Positions 45,055 to 55,108 of a stretch of DNA of 64,000 bases are shown here, piece by piece. Every line of letters starts with the position of its first letter. Positions within the stretch are counted from its first letter, which is position 1. Source of the DNA: Bosea sp. AS-1 (lineage in GTDB: Bacteria > Pseudomonadota > Alphaproteobacteria > Rhizobiales > Beijerinckiaceae); contig NZ_CP022372.1 of NCBI RefSeq assembly GCF_002220095.1, positions 1,150,501-1,214,500 of the forward strand, given 5' to 3'. The notes under the pieces were generated by a model that worked only from the letters and a program-made list of their open reading frames with translations, was not told the origin of the DNA and searched no databases. The position numbers and the translations under genes were made by a program.

Positions 45055-47073
45055 ATGTCGTATCCTCTTGGCTTACGGCCGGGTGCCGGCTCGCTCGCGA
45101 TCGATGCGCCTTATGCCGAGCGCGCAAGCTGCAAAGAGGGCCGCATCGACGGTGCACTGCTTGGCGGCTGGGGCCGGGTCTCGCCCCACTTGTTGTCCGC
45201 CATTCGGCGACATCGGCTCTCTCGCTTCGCGCGGCTGATCGAGACGCTGGAGCCACAGGTGGCGAACCTGCCGGATCGACGGCTGCGCGAGCTTGCCGAC
45301 GACCTGCGTGCACGATTGCGGTCGGCGCGCCTGTTCTCGCGGGAAAGTGCGCTTTCATTTGCGCTTGTGCGCGAAGCGGCGCGCCGTCACGTCGGCATGC
45401 GCCACTTCCACGTCCAGTTGCTAGGCGGCGCCGCCATGATGGGAGGGGCAATCGCCGAAATGGAAACCGGCGAAGGCAAGACCTTGACGGCGTTGTTGCC
45501 GGCAATCACCGCAGCGCTCATGGGCCGGCCGGTTCATGTCATCACCGTCAACGACTATCTCGCCCGCCGTGATGCGGAGCAACTCGGCCCCGTCTACGCT
45601 GCGCTCGGCCTTACCGTTGGATTGGCCGAGCACGGGCAATCGCCTGAGGACCGACGCCGCGCCTACGCCAGCGACGTGACCTACTGCACCAACAAGGAAC
45701 TGGTGTTCGACTATCTCCGGGACCGGCTGGTGCTTGGCCCGCGGCGCGCGAGCGCCCGGCTCCTCGTCGACCGGATGTTCCGGGATGGGCAGATCGGTGG
45801 CCTGCAACCGCTGCTTCTCCGCGGTCTGCATTGTGCGATCGTGGACGAGGCCGACAGCGTACTCATCGACGAAGCGCGCACGCCGCTGATCCTTTCCGGA
45901 GCACAGGAAGGTGCCGAGAACGCCGCCGGTCTCTACGAGGCTGCGCTCGATATCGCGCGCCGCCTGGATCCCGGCGATGCATTCCAGGTGCTGCCAAACG
46001 AAAAATCGATACGGCTCACCGCAGATGGCGAAAATCAAATCGCCGAGCTCGCTGCCGGAATGCCGGGCTTGTGGATCATTCGACGCGCCCGCGAGGAACT
46101 GGTCCAGCATGCGCTTGCCGCCCTGCACCTGTACCGCCGCGACGTCCAGTACATCGTTGCCGACGGGAAAGTGCAGATCGTCGATGAATATACCGGGCGC
46201 GTCATGCCGGACCGCTCATGGGAGAGCGGTATTCATCAGCTGATCGAGGCCAAGGAGCACTGCGCCATCACGGAGCGCCGCAAGACGCTGGCACAAATCA
46301 CGTATCAGCGCTTCTTCCGCCGCTATGTGCATCTCTGCGGCATGACCGGTACTGCAACCGAGCCCGCGGGGGAATTATACGCCACCTACGGCCTGCCGAT
46401 CGTTCGCATTCCGACGAATAGGCCATTGCGGCGCGCGAATGCGGGCACGCGCATGCTGTCGACGGCAGAACAGAAGTGGAAGGCCGTCCTTCGCTCTGTT
46501 CAAGCGGAGACACGCGCGGGCCGTGCCGTTCTGGTCGGAACGCGGTCGGTGGAAGCTTCCGAACAGATCTCGCAGTTGCTGCGCGCGGCAGGGCTCGAAC
46601 CCATGGTCCTCAACGCGCGGCAGGATCGCGAGGAGGCCGAGGTCGTGGCACGCGCGGGCCAACCGGGCCGGATTACCGTCGCGACCAATATGGCTGGGCG
46701 CGGCACCGACATCCAGCTGCATGCGGCGGTGCGCGACGCAGGCGGCCTCCATGTCATCTTGACGGAATACCACGAATCCCGACGCATCGACCGTCAGCTT
46801 TACGGGCGTGCCGGCCGACAGGGCGATCCGGGCAGTTACCAGGCCATCGTCGCTATCGAGGATGAAATCTTTCAACGCTTTTCCTCGCGCGGATTGCTCC
46901 AGCTGGTCACTCGAAATCTCGCACCTGATCGGCAAATTCCTGCTGCGATCGCGCTCGCGCTGCGCAGCTACAGTCAAAGCGCAGCCGAGCGATTGCACGG
47001 ACGCGCGCGCCAGGCTGCCGTTGCTGAGGATGATCGCATCAATAAAATTTTCGGCTTCGCCGGACCAGAATGA
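45055..47073 (+). CDS. Short accessory SecA-like translocase ATPase
   Basis: 672 residues against about 900 for housekeeping SecA. Present: Walker A METGEGKT (136-143), VNDYLARRDAEQ, DEAD box (264-267, DEADSVLIDEARTPLILSG), the preprotein-crosslinking domain, and NBD2 with TNMAGRGTDIQL and ESRRIDRQLYGRAGRQGDPG. The helical wing/scaffold region and zinc-binding tail are almost absent: only about 80 residues follow NBD2. It probably powers secretion of the LEPR-XLL protein encoded next. Start ATG 45055 follows the M50 stop by ten bases. Confidence 0.93.
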   Translation: MSYPLGLRPGAGSLAIDAPYAERASCKEGRIDGALLGGWGRVSPHLLSAIRRHRLSRFARLIETLEPQVANLPDRRLRELADDLRARLRSARLFSRESALSFALVREAARRHVGMRHFHVQLLGGAAMMGGAIAEMETGEGKTLTALLPAITAALMGRPVHVITVNDYLARRDAEQLGPVYAALGLTVGLAEHGQSPEDRRRAYASDVTYCTNKELVFDYLRDRLVLGPRRASARLLVDRMFRDGQIGGLQPLLLRGLHCAIVDEADSVLIDEARTPLILSGAQEGAENAAGLYEAALDIARRLDPGDAFQVLPNEKSIRLTADGENQIAELAAGMPGLWIIRRAREELVQHALAALHLYRRDVQYIVADGKVQIVDEYTGRVMPDRSWESGIHQLIEAKEHCAITERRKTLAQITYQRFFRRYVHLCGMTGTATEPAGELYATYGLPIVRIPTNRPLRRANAGTRMLSTAEQKWKAVLRSVQAETRAGRAVLVGTRSVEASEQISQLLRAAGLEPMVLNARQDREEAEVVARAGQPGRITVATNMAGRGTDIQLHAAVRDAGGLHVILTEYHESRRIDRQLYGRAGRQGDPGSYQAIVAIEDEIFQRFSSRGLLQLVTRNLAPDRQIPAAIALALRSYSQSAAERLHGRARQAAVAEDDRINKIFGFAGPE

Positions 47074-47302
47074 GGCCTGCGGCGTAACACCGATCATGCA
47101 CAGTTAAGCTTATGGTAAGAGCTCTTTTTTCCTGTGTTGACTTTAAGAGACTTAAAATAAAGTGCGCCGCTTTTACATAGTTAACAACTCTAATGCGGTA
47201 TGATATTGAAGCAATCCGTTGCCTTACGCCCAATTCCGGCAGGGTGGAGTTGGGTTCGATGTGCGAGCCCAGAATTCCGTTGCTTGAGGTTGGGAGAACG
47301 CA
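47074..47302 (+). promoter_or_regulatory. AT-rich leader region of the LEPR-XLL gene
   Basis: 229 bases, much richer in A/T than the flanks between 47101 and 47215. It contains TTGACT (47137-47142), TTTACA (47172-47177) and TATGAT (47199-47204), but none is paired at 16-18 bases, so no promoter is fixed. GGGAGA lies eight bases before the start codon. Confidence 0.35.
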
Positions 47303-50300
47303 ATGTCGGGTTCTGTCGGCTTGTTCACCCGAGTGACGCAGCGCTTCGCCAGCCGGCGTGCTCGACGAGCAAGTAGAGACAGAAAACCCTCTTCGCCATC
47401 CGCGCAGATGATCTTTGAAACGCTCGAGCCACGGCTGCTGCTGGCTGCCGACCCTCTCGGCATCACGGCCGGCTACGCCTTCGACGAAGTCTCTGGCACC
47501 GTTGCGGCGGACGCATCGGGCCATGGCCTCTCCGGCACGCTGACGAACGGCCCTACTTTCTCCGCGGGAAAATACGGAAACGCCGTGGCACTCGACGGCG
47601 TGAACGACTTCGTGAATCTCGGTAACCCGACTGCGCTGCAACTCACCGGCAGCATGACCGTCAGCGCCTGGGTCTATGTCAGCGCGTTTCCCTCTGACGA
47701 CGCGGCTGTTGTCTCCAAGCGCACCTCGGCTGAATCCGGCTATCAGCTCGATCTCACCAAGGACACGGGCCCGCGCACCATCGGCTTCAAGCTCACGACC
47801 AACACCGGCGGGGCGATGTTTCGCTACGGTGCAACGCCCCTGCAGCTCAACACATGGTATCATATCGCCGGTGTCTACAACGCCGCCAACCAGACGCTGG
47901 ACGTCTATCTCAACGGCGCCCTCGACAACGGCCAACTGACCGGCACCGTCAGCAGTTCCCAGCAGAATTCGACGGCGAACGTGAACATCGGCCGCCGTGC
48001 GGGCAATACGGGCTTCGAGTTCTCCGGGCGGATAGACGACGTCCGCATCGCCGATCACGTGCTGACGCAAGCGCAGATCCAGACGGATATGACGACCCCG
48101 CTCGGCGGAACCACGCCGCCGCCGCAGGATACGACCCCGCCGACCGTGGGGTTGACGCCGCCGGCATCGATCCTCTCGAAGACGGTGAACCTTGCAGCCA
48201 CGGCCTCCGACAATATCGGCGTGGTCGGCGTGAAGTTCCTGCTCGATGCCAACACGACGATCGGTGCCGAGGATACCACATCGCCCTATGGCGTTTCCTG
48301 GAATACGACGACCGTATCGAACGGCGCTCACACCATCACGGCGCAGGCGCGCGACGCTGCCGGCAACATCACCACATCGACTGCGGCTGCAGTTGTCGTC
48401 GACAATCAGGCGCCGACCGGGACTATCGTCATCAACGGAGGGGCGAGTGCAACCAACAGCACCGCCGTCACGCTCGCACTGACCGCAACCGATGCGGTTA
48501 CATCGGTCACGCAAATGCGGTTCTCCAACAACGGCACTTCATTTTCGACCGCCGAGGCGTTCGCATCCTCTAAGACATGGACGCTCTCCAGCGGAGCCGG
48601 GACCAAGACCGTCTATGTCCAGTTCAGCGATGCCGCCGGCAATTGGTCGACCGCCGTCACCGATACCATCGTCCTCGATACGACGGCTCCGACGATTTCG
48701 GCGCGGACGGCGACCAACATCACGGGCAATTCGGCGCAAATCACCTGGACGAGCAACGAGGCGGCGACTTCCCGCGTCGAGTACGGACTCACGACCAGCT
48801 ACGGCGCGACGACGACGCTTGATCCGACTCTGGTGACGGCGCACAGCGTCGCGCTCGCCGGTCTGGCCTCAAACACGACCTATAATTACCGCGTCCGCTC
48901 GATCGACGCCGCCGGCAACGAGGCGATCAGTGCGAACAGCACGTTCAAAACCGCTGCTGCAGCCGATACGACGCCCCCCTCGACCCCGAACGGCCTCACG
49001 GCTACCGCCGTTTCGACCACACAAATCAACCTCTCGTGGAATGCTTCGACGGACAATGTCGCGGTCACGGGCTATCAGGTCTTCCGCAACAACACGCAGG
49101 TTGGAACGTCTGCCACAACCACGTTCAACGATACCGGCCTGTCGCCGGGAACCACGTATAGCTACACTGTACGCGCAGTGGATGCGGCCGCGAATCCTTC
49201 GGGGCAATCGGCGCCTGCGAGCACTACTACGCTCGTGCCTGACACGGTTCCGCCATCAGCCAGCATCACAGCGCCGACAGGAGCCTCGCCGCTCTCCGGC
49301 ACGGTGACGATCAGCGCCGCTGCATCCGACAACATCGGCGTTGGCGGCGTGACCTTCCTGGTCGACAACGTCGCGATCGGTGGGGGCGAAGATAAGACGG
49401 CTCCGTATAGTGTCAGCTGGGACACGACCACTGTCGCCAACGGAACCCACACGATCGTCGCACGCGCTCGCGACACATCCAATAACACCACGGACTCGAC
49501 CCCCGTCACCGTGACGGTATCCAATACGCAGATCGCCGGCTTGGCGGCCGCCTATTCGTTCGACGAGGGCGTTGGCGCGACCGCCTACGATTCCTCCGGC
49601 CAGGGAAACACGGCGACGCTGGCCAATGGAGTTGCGTGGGTGGCAGGCCAGCACGGCAAGGCGGCGAGCTTTGACGGCGTCAACGACTACATCACGATCC
49701 CGAACTCCGCCTCGACCAATATTTCCGGCAACGCGCTGACCTTGTCGATGTGGATCAATCCCCAGCCGCTGGCGACCGGCGATTCCGTCGTGATCGGCAA
49801 GTTCTGGAATACCTCGATGTCCTCGCCCTACTATCAGTATGGCTTGGAACTCGGCGGCGGCAACAAAACCGACTTTTACATCGGAACGAGCAGCGGGCCG
49901 CGCGTCGCCATGGCGGGCACCACGCTACCGTTCAACCAGTGGACCTATCTTGCCGTCACCTTCGATGGCGCGCAGGTGCGGACCTATGTCAATGGCACCC
50001 TCGTCAACACGCAGGCGCTCTCTGCATCCATTACGGCTCGCGGCAACGCCATGAACATCGGAGCGGATGCCTCGACCGCCCAATTCCAGAAGGGATTGCT
50101 CGACGACGTGCGCATCTACAACCGCGTGCTGACACAGACACAGATTCAGTCGGATATGGCCGCACCGGTGGGAGGCCCGATCACCGGAGCTCCGCAGGTG
50201 TCGATCGATTTCCCGGCCAATGGCGCGCAGGTGAACGGCATCGTCAATGTGACAGCCGATGCAACCGACGACACCGGCATCGCGAGCGTCCAGTTCTATA

Positions 50301-52999
50301 TCGATGGCATCGCCACGGGCGCCCCTGATGCGGCCGCTCCCTACGCGCTCGCCTGGGATACGCGAACGGCGAGCAATGGCTCGCACACGATCACGGCCCT
50401 CGCCGTCGATATCGACGGCCATGTGGCGTCGTCAGCGCCGATCGCCGTGAATGTCGCGAACGCCAGCTATTTCCAGAACGAAATTCTCGCCACAGGCTTC
50501 GATCTCCCGACCGCGATCAAGTTCCTTCCCGATGGCCGCATGCTGGTGGCCGAACTGGCGGGCAAGATCAAGGTCTTGCCGGCGCCCTATACAACACCCG
50601 ATCCGACGCTATTCCTGCAGCTGAGCAATATCGGCTCGGCCGGCGTGCAGCAAGGGATCTATGACATCGCCCTTGATCCCAACTTCAACACGAACCATTA
50701 CTATTACGTCTTCTATACATTGGGGTCGCCGAACGTCGACCGCTTCTCGCGGTTTACTGCAAATGCGACATTGACCGGGACGGTCGCCGGCAGCGAATTC
50801 GTCATCTATCAGGATACGGAGATCGCCAATGCCGAACACCATGGCGGCGCGATCAACTTCAGCAACGACGGCAAGATCCTCATCACCACCGGCGAGCACT
50901 TCAACGCAGGCGAGGCGCAGGATCTGACAAAACCGCGCGGCAAGATCCTGCGCTTCAACATGGACGGCACGGTACCGACCGACAACCCCTTCTATGATGG
51001 CGCAGGCCCGCATTTCGACGCGATATGGGCGCTCGGACTCCGCAACCCCTTCCGGGCCTATTACGACGCGCCGACCGGGCGCCTGATCATTGGCGATGTC
51101 GGCGGGAATACCTATTCCACCGCGATCGAAGAGATCGATATCGGCGCGAAGGGCGCCAATTACGGATGGCCCAACGTCGAAACGCCTGACGGCAATCCCG
51201 CCTACACGGCGCCAGCCTATTACTATCCGCACAATGGGCGCGACGCCGCCGTCGTTGCGGGGTTCGTCTATCATGGGACGCAATTCCCCAGCGAATACCA
51301 GGGCAGCTTCTTCTTCGCCGACTACACGCAGAATTGGATCAAGCGCCTGACCTTCGACGCCAATGGCAATGTCACCGGCGTTTTCAACTTCGAACCGCCG
51401 GACGGATCCGTCGATGGCCCCTACGGCGATATCGTCTATCTGACGGAAGGCCCCGACGGCGCGCTCTACTATGTCGATCTCGGCTATTCCGATATCAGCG
51501 GCACGTTCGGCGTGAGCAAGATCCGCCGCATCGAGTTCATCGATTCAAACCTGCCTCCGGTGGCGGCCGCTTCCGCCTCGCCTACCCAGGGGCCGACCCC
51601 GCTCACCGTGAACTTCTCCAGCGCCGGCTCTTCCGATCCGGAGGGGCAGCCATTGTCCTATTCGTGGAATTTCGGAGACGGCACGACATCGACCGAAGCC
51701 AACCCATCGCACACCTATGCTGTCGCGGGCCCATATCAGGCTCGCCTCACGGTCTCCGATGGAACCAATTCGACACTCTCCACGCCCATCGCAGTCAGCG
51801 CCGGCAATCGTCCCGCCGTGACCATCACCTCGCCGGCCGACGGTGTGCTGTTCAGGGCGGGCGATGTCATTTCCTTCAGTGGGGCTGCGACCGACGTCGA
51901 GGATGGGACCCTGCCCGCCAGCGCTTATACTTGGAACATCGACTTCCTCCATGAAGGGCACGTGCATCCGGGCATCCCTATCACCGGCGTGACCAGCGGC
52001 ACCTTCACGATCCCGACCTCCGGGCATGATTTCAGCGGCTTCACCCGGTACCGGATCACGCTCACTGTCACGGATTCCAGCGGGTTACAGTCGAGCCAGG
52101 CGCTGACCATCTTCCCGGACAAGGTCAATCTCAACTTTGCGACGGCGCCCGCCGGTGTGACGCTCTATCTCGACGGTGTCGCGCGCACGGCGCCGTTCAC
52201 ATACGACACGCTGATCGGCTTCAATCACGAGATCGAGGCGCGCAACGCGACGGTCGGGTCGACCACCTACAACTTCGCCTCATGGTCCGATGGCGGCACG
52301 CAGGATCACATCATCGTCGTACCGGCCGGCGGGGCCACCTATACGGCGACCTACAACGTGGTCACCGCGCCTGCGCCCTTGGCTTTCGTGCAAACGAACT
52401 CGGCCACGCCGCAAACCAATCAGACGCAGGTCGCGGTCCCCTATACGAAAGCGCAAGTGGCCGGGGACACCAATATCCTCGTCATCGGTTGGAACAACGC
52501 CACCTCCAACATCACGTCGGTCACCGACTCTGCGGGCAACGTCTATCAGCTCGCTGTTCCGACCGTACGCGGAAGCGGGATCAGCCAGGCCATCTATTAC
52601 GCGAAGAACATCAAGGCTGCCGCCGCAGGGGCCAATACGGTGACGGTGACCTTCAATACTTCCACGCAGTTCGTCGATCTCCGCGCGCTCGAATATAGTG
52701 GCCTCGACCCCGTCAACCCGTTCGATGTCGGTGCATCGGCGTCGGGCACGAGCAGTTCGGCGAATAGCGGTGCGGTCAGCACGACGGCTGCGCGCGAACT
52801 TATCTTCGGTGCAGGAACAACGACGGGAGGATTCTCTGCGGCCGGGAGCGGCTTCACCACGCGCATCATCACGTCACCGGATCTCGACATTGCCGAAGAC
52901 CGGTTCGTAACGACAACCGGGAGCTACAGCGCTACCGCATCGCTCGCGGGATCCGCGGCCTGGGTGATGCAAGTGGCGACGTTCAAGGCCGCGGGCTAG
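47303..52999 (+). CDS. Giant LEPR-XLL surface/secreted protein with LamG, Ig/FN3, sorbosone dehydrogenase and PKD domains
   Basis: 1,898 residues. An Arg-rich N-terminus leads to LEPRLLLAAD (41-50), the LEPR-XLL sorting motif; there is no ordinary signal peptide. Then: LamG-like domain (54-268), bacterial Ig-like (276-460), FN3-like (461-643), Ig-like (646-743), second LamG (745-955), Ig-like (963-1053), glucose/sorbosone dehydrogenase beta-propeller (1056-1413, with ALGLRNPFRAYYD and GANYGWPN), PKD (1418-1500), and further beta domains to the end. No RTX repeats, LPXTG or PEP-CTERM anchor. It is likely an exported carbohydrate-binding and possibly PQQ-dependent sugar-oxidising protein. Confidence 0.92.
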   Translation: MSGSVGLFTRVTQRFASRRARRASRDRKPSSPSAQMIFETLEPRLLLAADPLGITAGYAFDEVSGTVAADASGHGLSGTLTNGPTFSAGKYGNAVALDGVNDFVNLGNPTALQLTGSMTVSAWVYVSAFPSDDAAVVSKRTSAESGYQLDLTKDTGPRTIGFKLTTNTGGAMFRYGATPLQLNTWYHIAGVYNAANQTLDVYLNGALDNGQLTGTVSSSQQNSTANVNIGRRAGNTGFEFSGRIDDVRIADHVLTQAQIQTDMTTPLGGTTPPPQDTTPPTVGLTPPASILSKTVNLAATASDNIGVVGVKFLLDANTTIGAEDTTSPYGVSWNTTTVSNGAHTITAQARDAAGNITTSTAAAVVVDNQAPTGTIVINGGASATNSTAVTLALTATDAVTSVTQMRFSNNGTSFSTAEAFASSKTWTLSSGAGTKTVYVQFSDAAGNWSTAVTDTIVLDTTAPTISARTATNITGNSAQITWTSNEAATSRVEYGLTTSYGATTTLDPTLVTAHSVALAGLASNTTYNYRVRSIDAAGNEAISANSTFKTAAAADTTPPSTPNGLTATAVSTTQINLSWNASTDNVAVTGYQVFRNNTQVGTSATTTFNDTGLSPGTTYSYTVRAVDAAANPSGQSAPASTTTLVPDTVPPSASITAPTGASPLSGTVTISAAASDNIGVGGVTFLVDNVAIGGGEDKTAPYSVSWDTTTVANGTHTIVARARDTSNNTTDSTPVTVTVSNTQIAGLAAAYSFDEGVGATAYDSSGQGNTATLANGVAWVAGQHGKAASFDGVNDYITIPNSASTNISGNALTLSMWINPQPLATGDSVVIGKFWNTSMSSPYYQYGLELGGGNKTDFYIGTSSGPRVAMAGTTLPFNQWTYLAVTFDGAQVRTYVNGTLVNTQALSASITARGNAMNIGADASTAQFQKGLLDDVRIYNRVLTQTQIQSDMAAPVGGPITGAPQVSIDFPANGAQVNGIVNVTADATDDTGIASVQFYIDGIATGAPDAAAPYALAWDTRTASNGSHTITALAVDIDGHVASSAPIAVNVANASYFQNEILATGFDLPTAIKFLPDGRMLVAELAGKIKVLPAPYTTPDPTLFLQLSNIGSAGVQQGIYDIALDPNFNTNHYYYVFYTLGSPNVDRFSRFTANATLTGTVAGSEFVIYQDTEIANAEHHGGAINFSNDGKILITTGEHFNAGEAQDLTKPRGKILRFNMDGTVPTDNPFYDGAGPHFDAIWALGLRNPFRAYYDAPTGRLIIGDVGGNTYSTAIEEIDIGAKGANYGWPNVETPDGNPAYTAPAYYYPHNGRDAAVVAGFVYHGTQFPSEYQGSFFFADYTQNWIKRLTFDANGNVTGVFNFEPPDGSVDGPYGDIVYLTEGPDGALYYVDLGYSDISGTFGVSKIRRIEFIDSNLPPVAAASASPTQGPTPLTVNFSSAGSSDPEGQPLSYSWNFGDGTTSTEANPSHTYAVAGPYQARLTVSDGTNSTLSTPIAVSAGNRPAVTITSPADGVLFRAGDVISFSGAATDVEDGTLPASAYTWNIDFLHEGHVHPGIPITGVTSGTFTIPTSGHDFSGFTRYRITLTVTDSSGLQSSQALTIFPDKVNLNFATAPAGVTLYLDGVARTAPFTYDTLIGFNHEIEARNATVGSTTYNFASWSDGGTQDHIIVVPAGGATYTATYNVVTAPAPLAFVQTNSATPQTNQTQVAVPYTKAQVAGDTNILVIGWNNATSNITSVTDSAGNVYQLAVPTVRGSGISQAIYYAKNIKAAAAGANTVTVTFNTSTQFVDLRALEYSGLDPVNPFDVGASASGTSSSANSGAVSTTAARELIFGAGTTTGGFSAAGSGFTTRIITSPDLDIAEDRFVTTTGSYSATASLAGSAAWVMQVATFKAAG

Positions 53000-53261
53000 T
53001 TCGGCTGCATCGACTCCGTGCGTTGGTTGAAGCGCGTGCTTCGACGCGGCACGTCCGCCGCTGAAGCGGCCGACGTGCAGGGCAGGTTCGCTTTGGGGCA
53101 GCTCGACGGTAGGCCGCAGGAGTGGTACACGCAGTCAATCGGGGCGGCTATTAAGTCATTGAATTTGCTAAATCAGAGGCGTGGAAAGCCCAATCCCTCT
53201 CAGCTCGCTGCTTCTGCATTACCAGCGGCTGCCATGGCGTTCCTGCGTTCGGGCTTCTCTC
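53000..53261. other. Intergenic stretch with no supported gene
   Basis: 262 bases. A short inverted repeat near 53028-53045 (GAAGCGCGTGCTTC) could be a weak terminator; an 84-codon frame here lacks any recognisable feature. Confidence 0.4.
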
Positions 53262-54182
53262 ATGCGCGTTGATGTCCTGGGGCTTCAGGCCTTCGTCAGC
53301 ATCGCTGAGCGCGGCAGCTTCCGTGCGGCCGCCTCTCATCTCAATCTTTCGCAGACGGCGTTGAGCCATCGCATTCGCAAGTTGGAAGAAGCTCTCGGCA
53401 CGCCGCTCTTTCTGCGGACGACCCGACAGGTCTCCCTGACCGCTGCCGGCACCACGCTGCTGCCGCGGGCGCGGCGCATCTTCGAGGATCTTGGTTCGGC
53501 GCTCGACGAGGTTCGGGTCGATCTGCGGGAGGGCGACGAGCAGGTTTCCGTCGGCTGCCTGCCGACGATCGCGGTGCACTGCATGCCGGCGGTCATCGCG
53601 GCCTTCGCCAAGCGCCATCCCGGCATCGGGGTCAGAGTGCATGACAACTCGGCCTCCGAGATCGCGGACAAGGTGCAGTCTGGCGAGGCGGAATTCGGTG
53701 TCACCATCGTCGCCGCCAATCGCTGGGACCTCGAACTCAAGCCCGTCGTCAAGGAATCTTTCGTGCTGCTCAGCCATCGCAGCCAGCCGCTGGCCTCGGC
53801 GACGGGGCTTAGCTGGGCGCAATTGCAGGGCGAACCGCTGGTCAGGGTCAGCGCAGAGACCGGCAACCGCATCCTGATCGACGATGCGCTCGGGGCGCGG
53901 CGGGAAACGCTGAGCTGGCGCTATGAGGTCCAACGGGTCGTGACCGCCGTCAGCCTGGTCCGTGCCGGCATCGGCTATGCGATCGTCCCCCAGCTCGCCC
54001 TGGACACGATCGACGACGGCGAGCTCGTGGCGGTACCGCTGCGCTCGCCGAGCGTTACGCGCACGCTCGGCATCATCACACGCAAGACCGTGCCCCTACG
54101 TCCTGCGGCGCGCGACCTGCTCTCGCTGCTGAGCCAGGCCTTGAAGCGTAGTGTTGCGGCGCGGCGGGATGAATCAAAGTAA
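53262..54182 (+). CDS. LysR-family transcriptional regulator
   Basis: 306 residues, ATG 53262. The N-terminal winged helix-turn-helix is LQAFVSIAERGSFRAAASHL ... LSQTALSHRIRKLEEALG, and the effector-binding domain follows with SVGCLPTIAVHCMP and LSHRSQPLA. It probably controls the aromatic-acid genes downstream in response to a pathway intermediate; this is inferred from position. Unusually it is in the same direction as its presumed targets. Confidence 0.93.
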   Translation: MRVDVLGLQAFVSIAERGSFRAAASHLNLSQTALSHRIRKLEEALGTPLFLRTTRQVSLTAAGTTLLPRARRIFEDLGSALDEVRVDLREGDEQVSVGCLPTIAVHCMPAVIAAFAKRHPGIGVRVHDNSASEIADKVQSGEAEFGVTIVAANRWDLELKPVVKESFVLLSHRSQPLASATGLSWAQLQGEPLVRVSAETGNRILIDDALGARRETLSWRYEVQRVVTAVSLVRAGIGYAIVPQLALDTIDDGELVAVPLRSPSVTRTLGIITRKTVPLRPAARDLLSLLSQALKRSVAARRDESK

Positions 54183-54253
54183 TCAATCCCTGCATTCTTA
54201 TCATTTGATGGGGGAATGAGGCTGCTCCACCTTGGCTGCGGGAGACAACGCGC

Positions 54254-55105
54254 ATGGGAGTGGCGGCGATGGCTGGTTCGGCACCGGCAAGAATCGCATT
54301 CATCGGGTTCGGTGAGGTCGGGCAGACCTTTTCGCGCGGGTTCGCAGCGAATGGCGTGGCTGGGATCCGGGCCTACGACCTGCTGTTCGGCCACGCGTCC
54401 GACGGGCGCCTGGAGGCGGCTGCCCACCGGATCGGCGTGTCCTGCGCCGAGACGCCTGAACAGGCTTGCGCCGATGCAAGCTTCATTTTCTCGGCCGTCA
54501 CCGCTGATCGTGCCGAGGCCGTGGCGCGCGAGGCCGCAGGCTGGCTGAAGCCGGGCCAGATCTTCGTCGACGTCAATTCGGCGGCCCCCGCCACCAAGCA
54601 ACGGGCTGCCGAGGCGGTTGCGACGAGCGGGGCCGATTATGTCGAAGCGGCGGTGATGGCGCCGGTGCTGAAGCCGGGCCTCGGCGTCGCAATCCTCGCA
54701 GGCGGTCCGAAGGCGCAGGTCGCTGCCCAGACCCTCAACGGGCTGGGTATGAACCTGACGCCGGTGTCCGACCTGTTCGGCCGTGCCTCGGCGATGAAGC
54801 TTTGCCGCAGCATCGTCATCAAGGGCCTCGAAGCCTTGATGGTCGATTGTGCCGCAGCCTGCGAAGCTTGGGACGTCAAGGATCCGGTCTTCGCCAGCCT
54901 GCACGCGACCTTTCCGTCGATCGACTTCCACGCGCTCGCCGCCGACATGCGCGAGCGCGTCGCGACCCATGGCTTGCGCCGGGCGGCGGAGATGCGCGAA
55001 GCGGCCGAGATGCTCGCGGGGGCAGGCCTCGAGCCGGGCCTCGCCAGCGCGGTCGCCGCGGCCCAGCAACGTGGGGCGCGCCTCAAGGCTGCGGGGGGAG
55101 ACTAG
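54254..55105 (+). CDS. NAD(P)-dependent oxidoreductase, DUF1932 family
   Basis: 283 residues. An N-terminal Rossmann domain (IAFIGFGEVGQTFSRGF) of the 6-phosphogluconate/3-hydroxyisobutyrate dehydrogenase type is followed by a DUF1932-like C-terminal domain (AMKLCRSIVIKGLEALMVDC). It likely reduces or oxidises a hydroxy-acid in the pathway below. Three bases separate it from the tautomerase gene. Confidence 0.82.
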   Translation: MGVAAMAGSAPARIAFIGFGEVGQTFSRGFAANGVAGIRAYDLLFGHASDGRLEAAAHRIGVSCAETPEQACADASFIFSAVTADRAEAVAREAAGWLKPGQIFVDVNSAAPATKQRAAEAVATSGADYVEAAVMAPVLKPGLGVAILAGGPKAQVAAQTLNGLGMNLTPVSDLFGRASAMKLCRSIVIKGLEALMVDCAAACEAWDVKDPVFASLHATFPSIDFHALAADMRERVATHGLRRAAEMREAAEMLAGAGLEPGLASAVAAAQQRGARLKAAGGD

Positions 55106-55108
55106 GCT

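Noticed and set aside
47137..47204. Promoter before the LEPR-XLL gene
   Set aside because: TTGACT, TTTACA and TATGAT are present, but no pair has 16-18 base spacing, so only an AT-rich leader is reported.
53018..53272. 84-codon frame after the giant gene
   Set aside because: No recognisable feature and it overlaps the LysR start; more likely non-coding.
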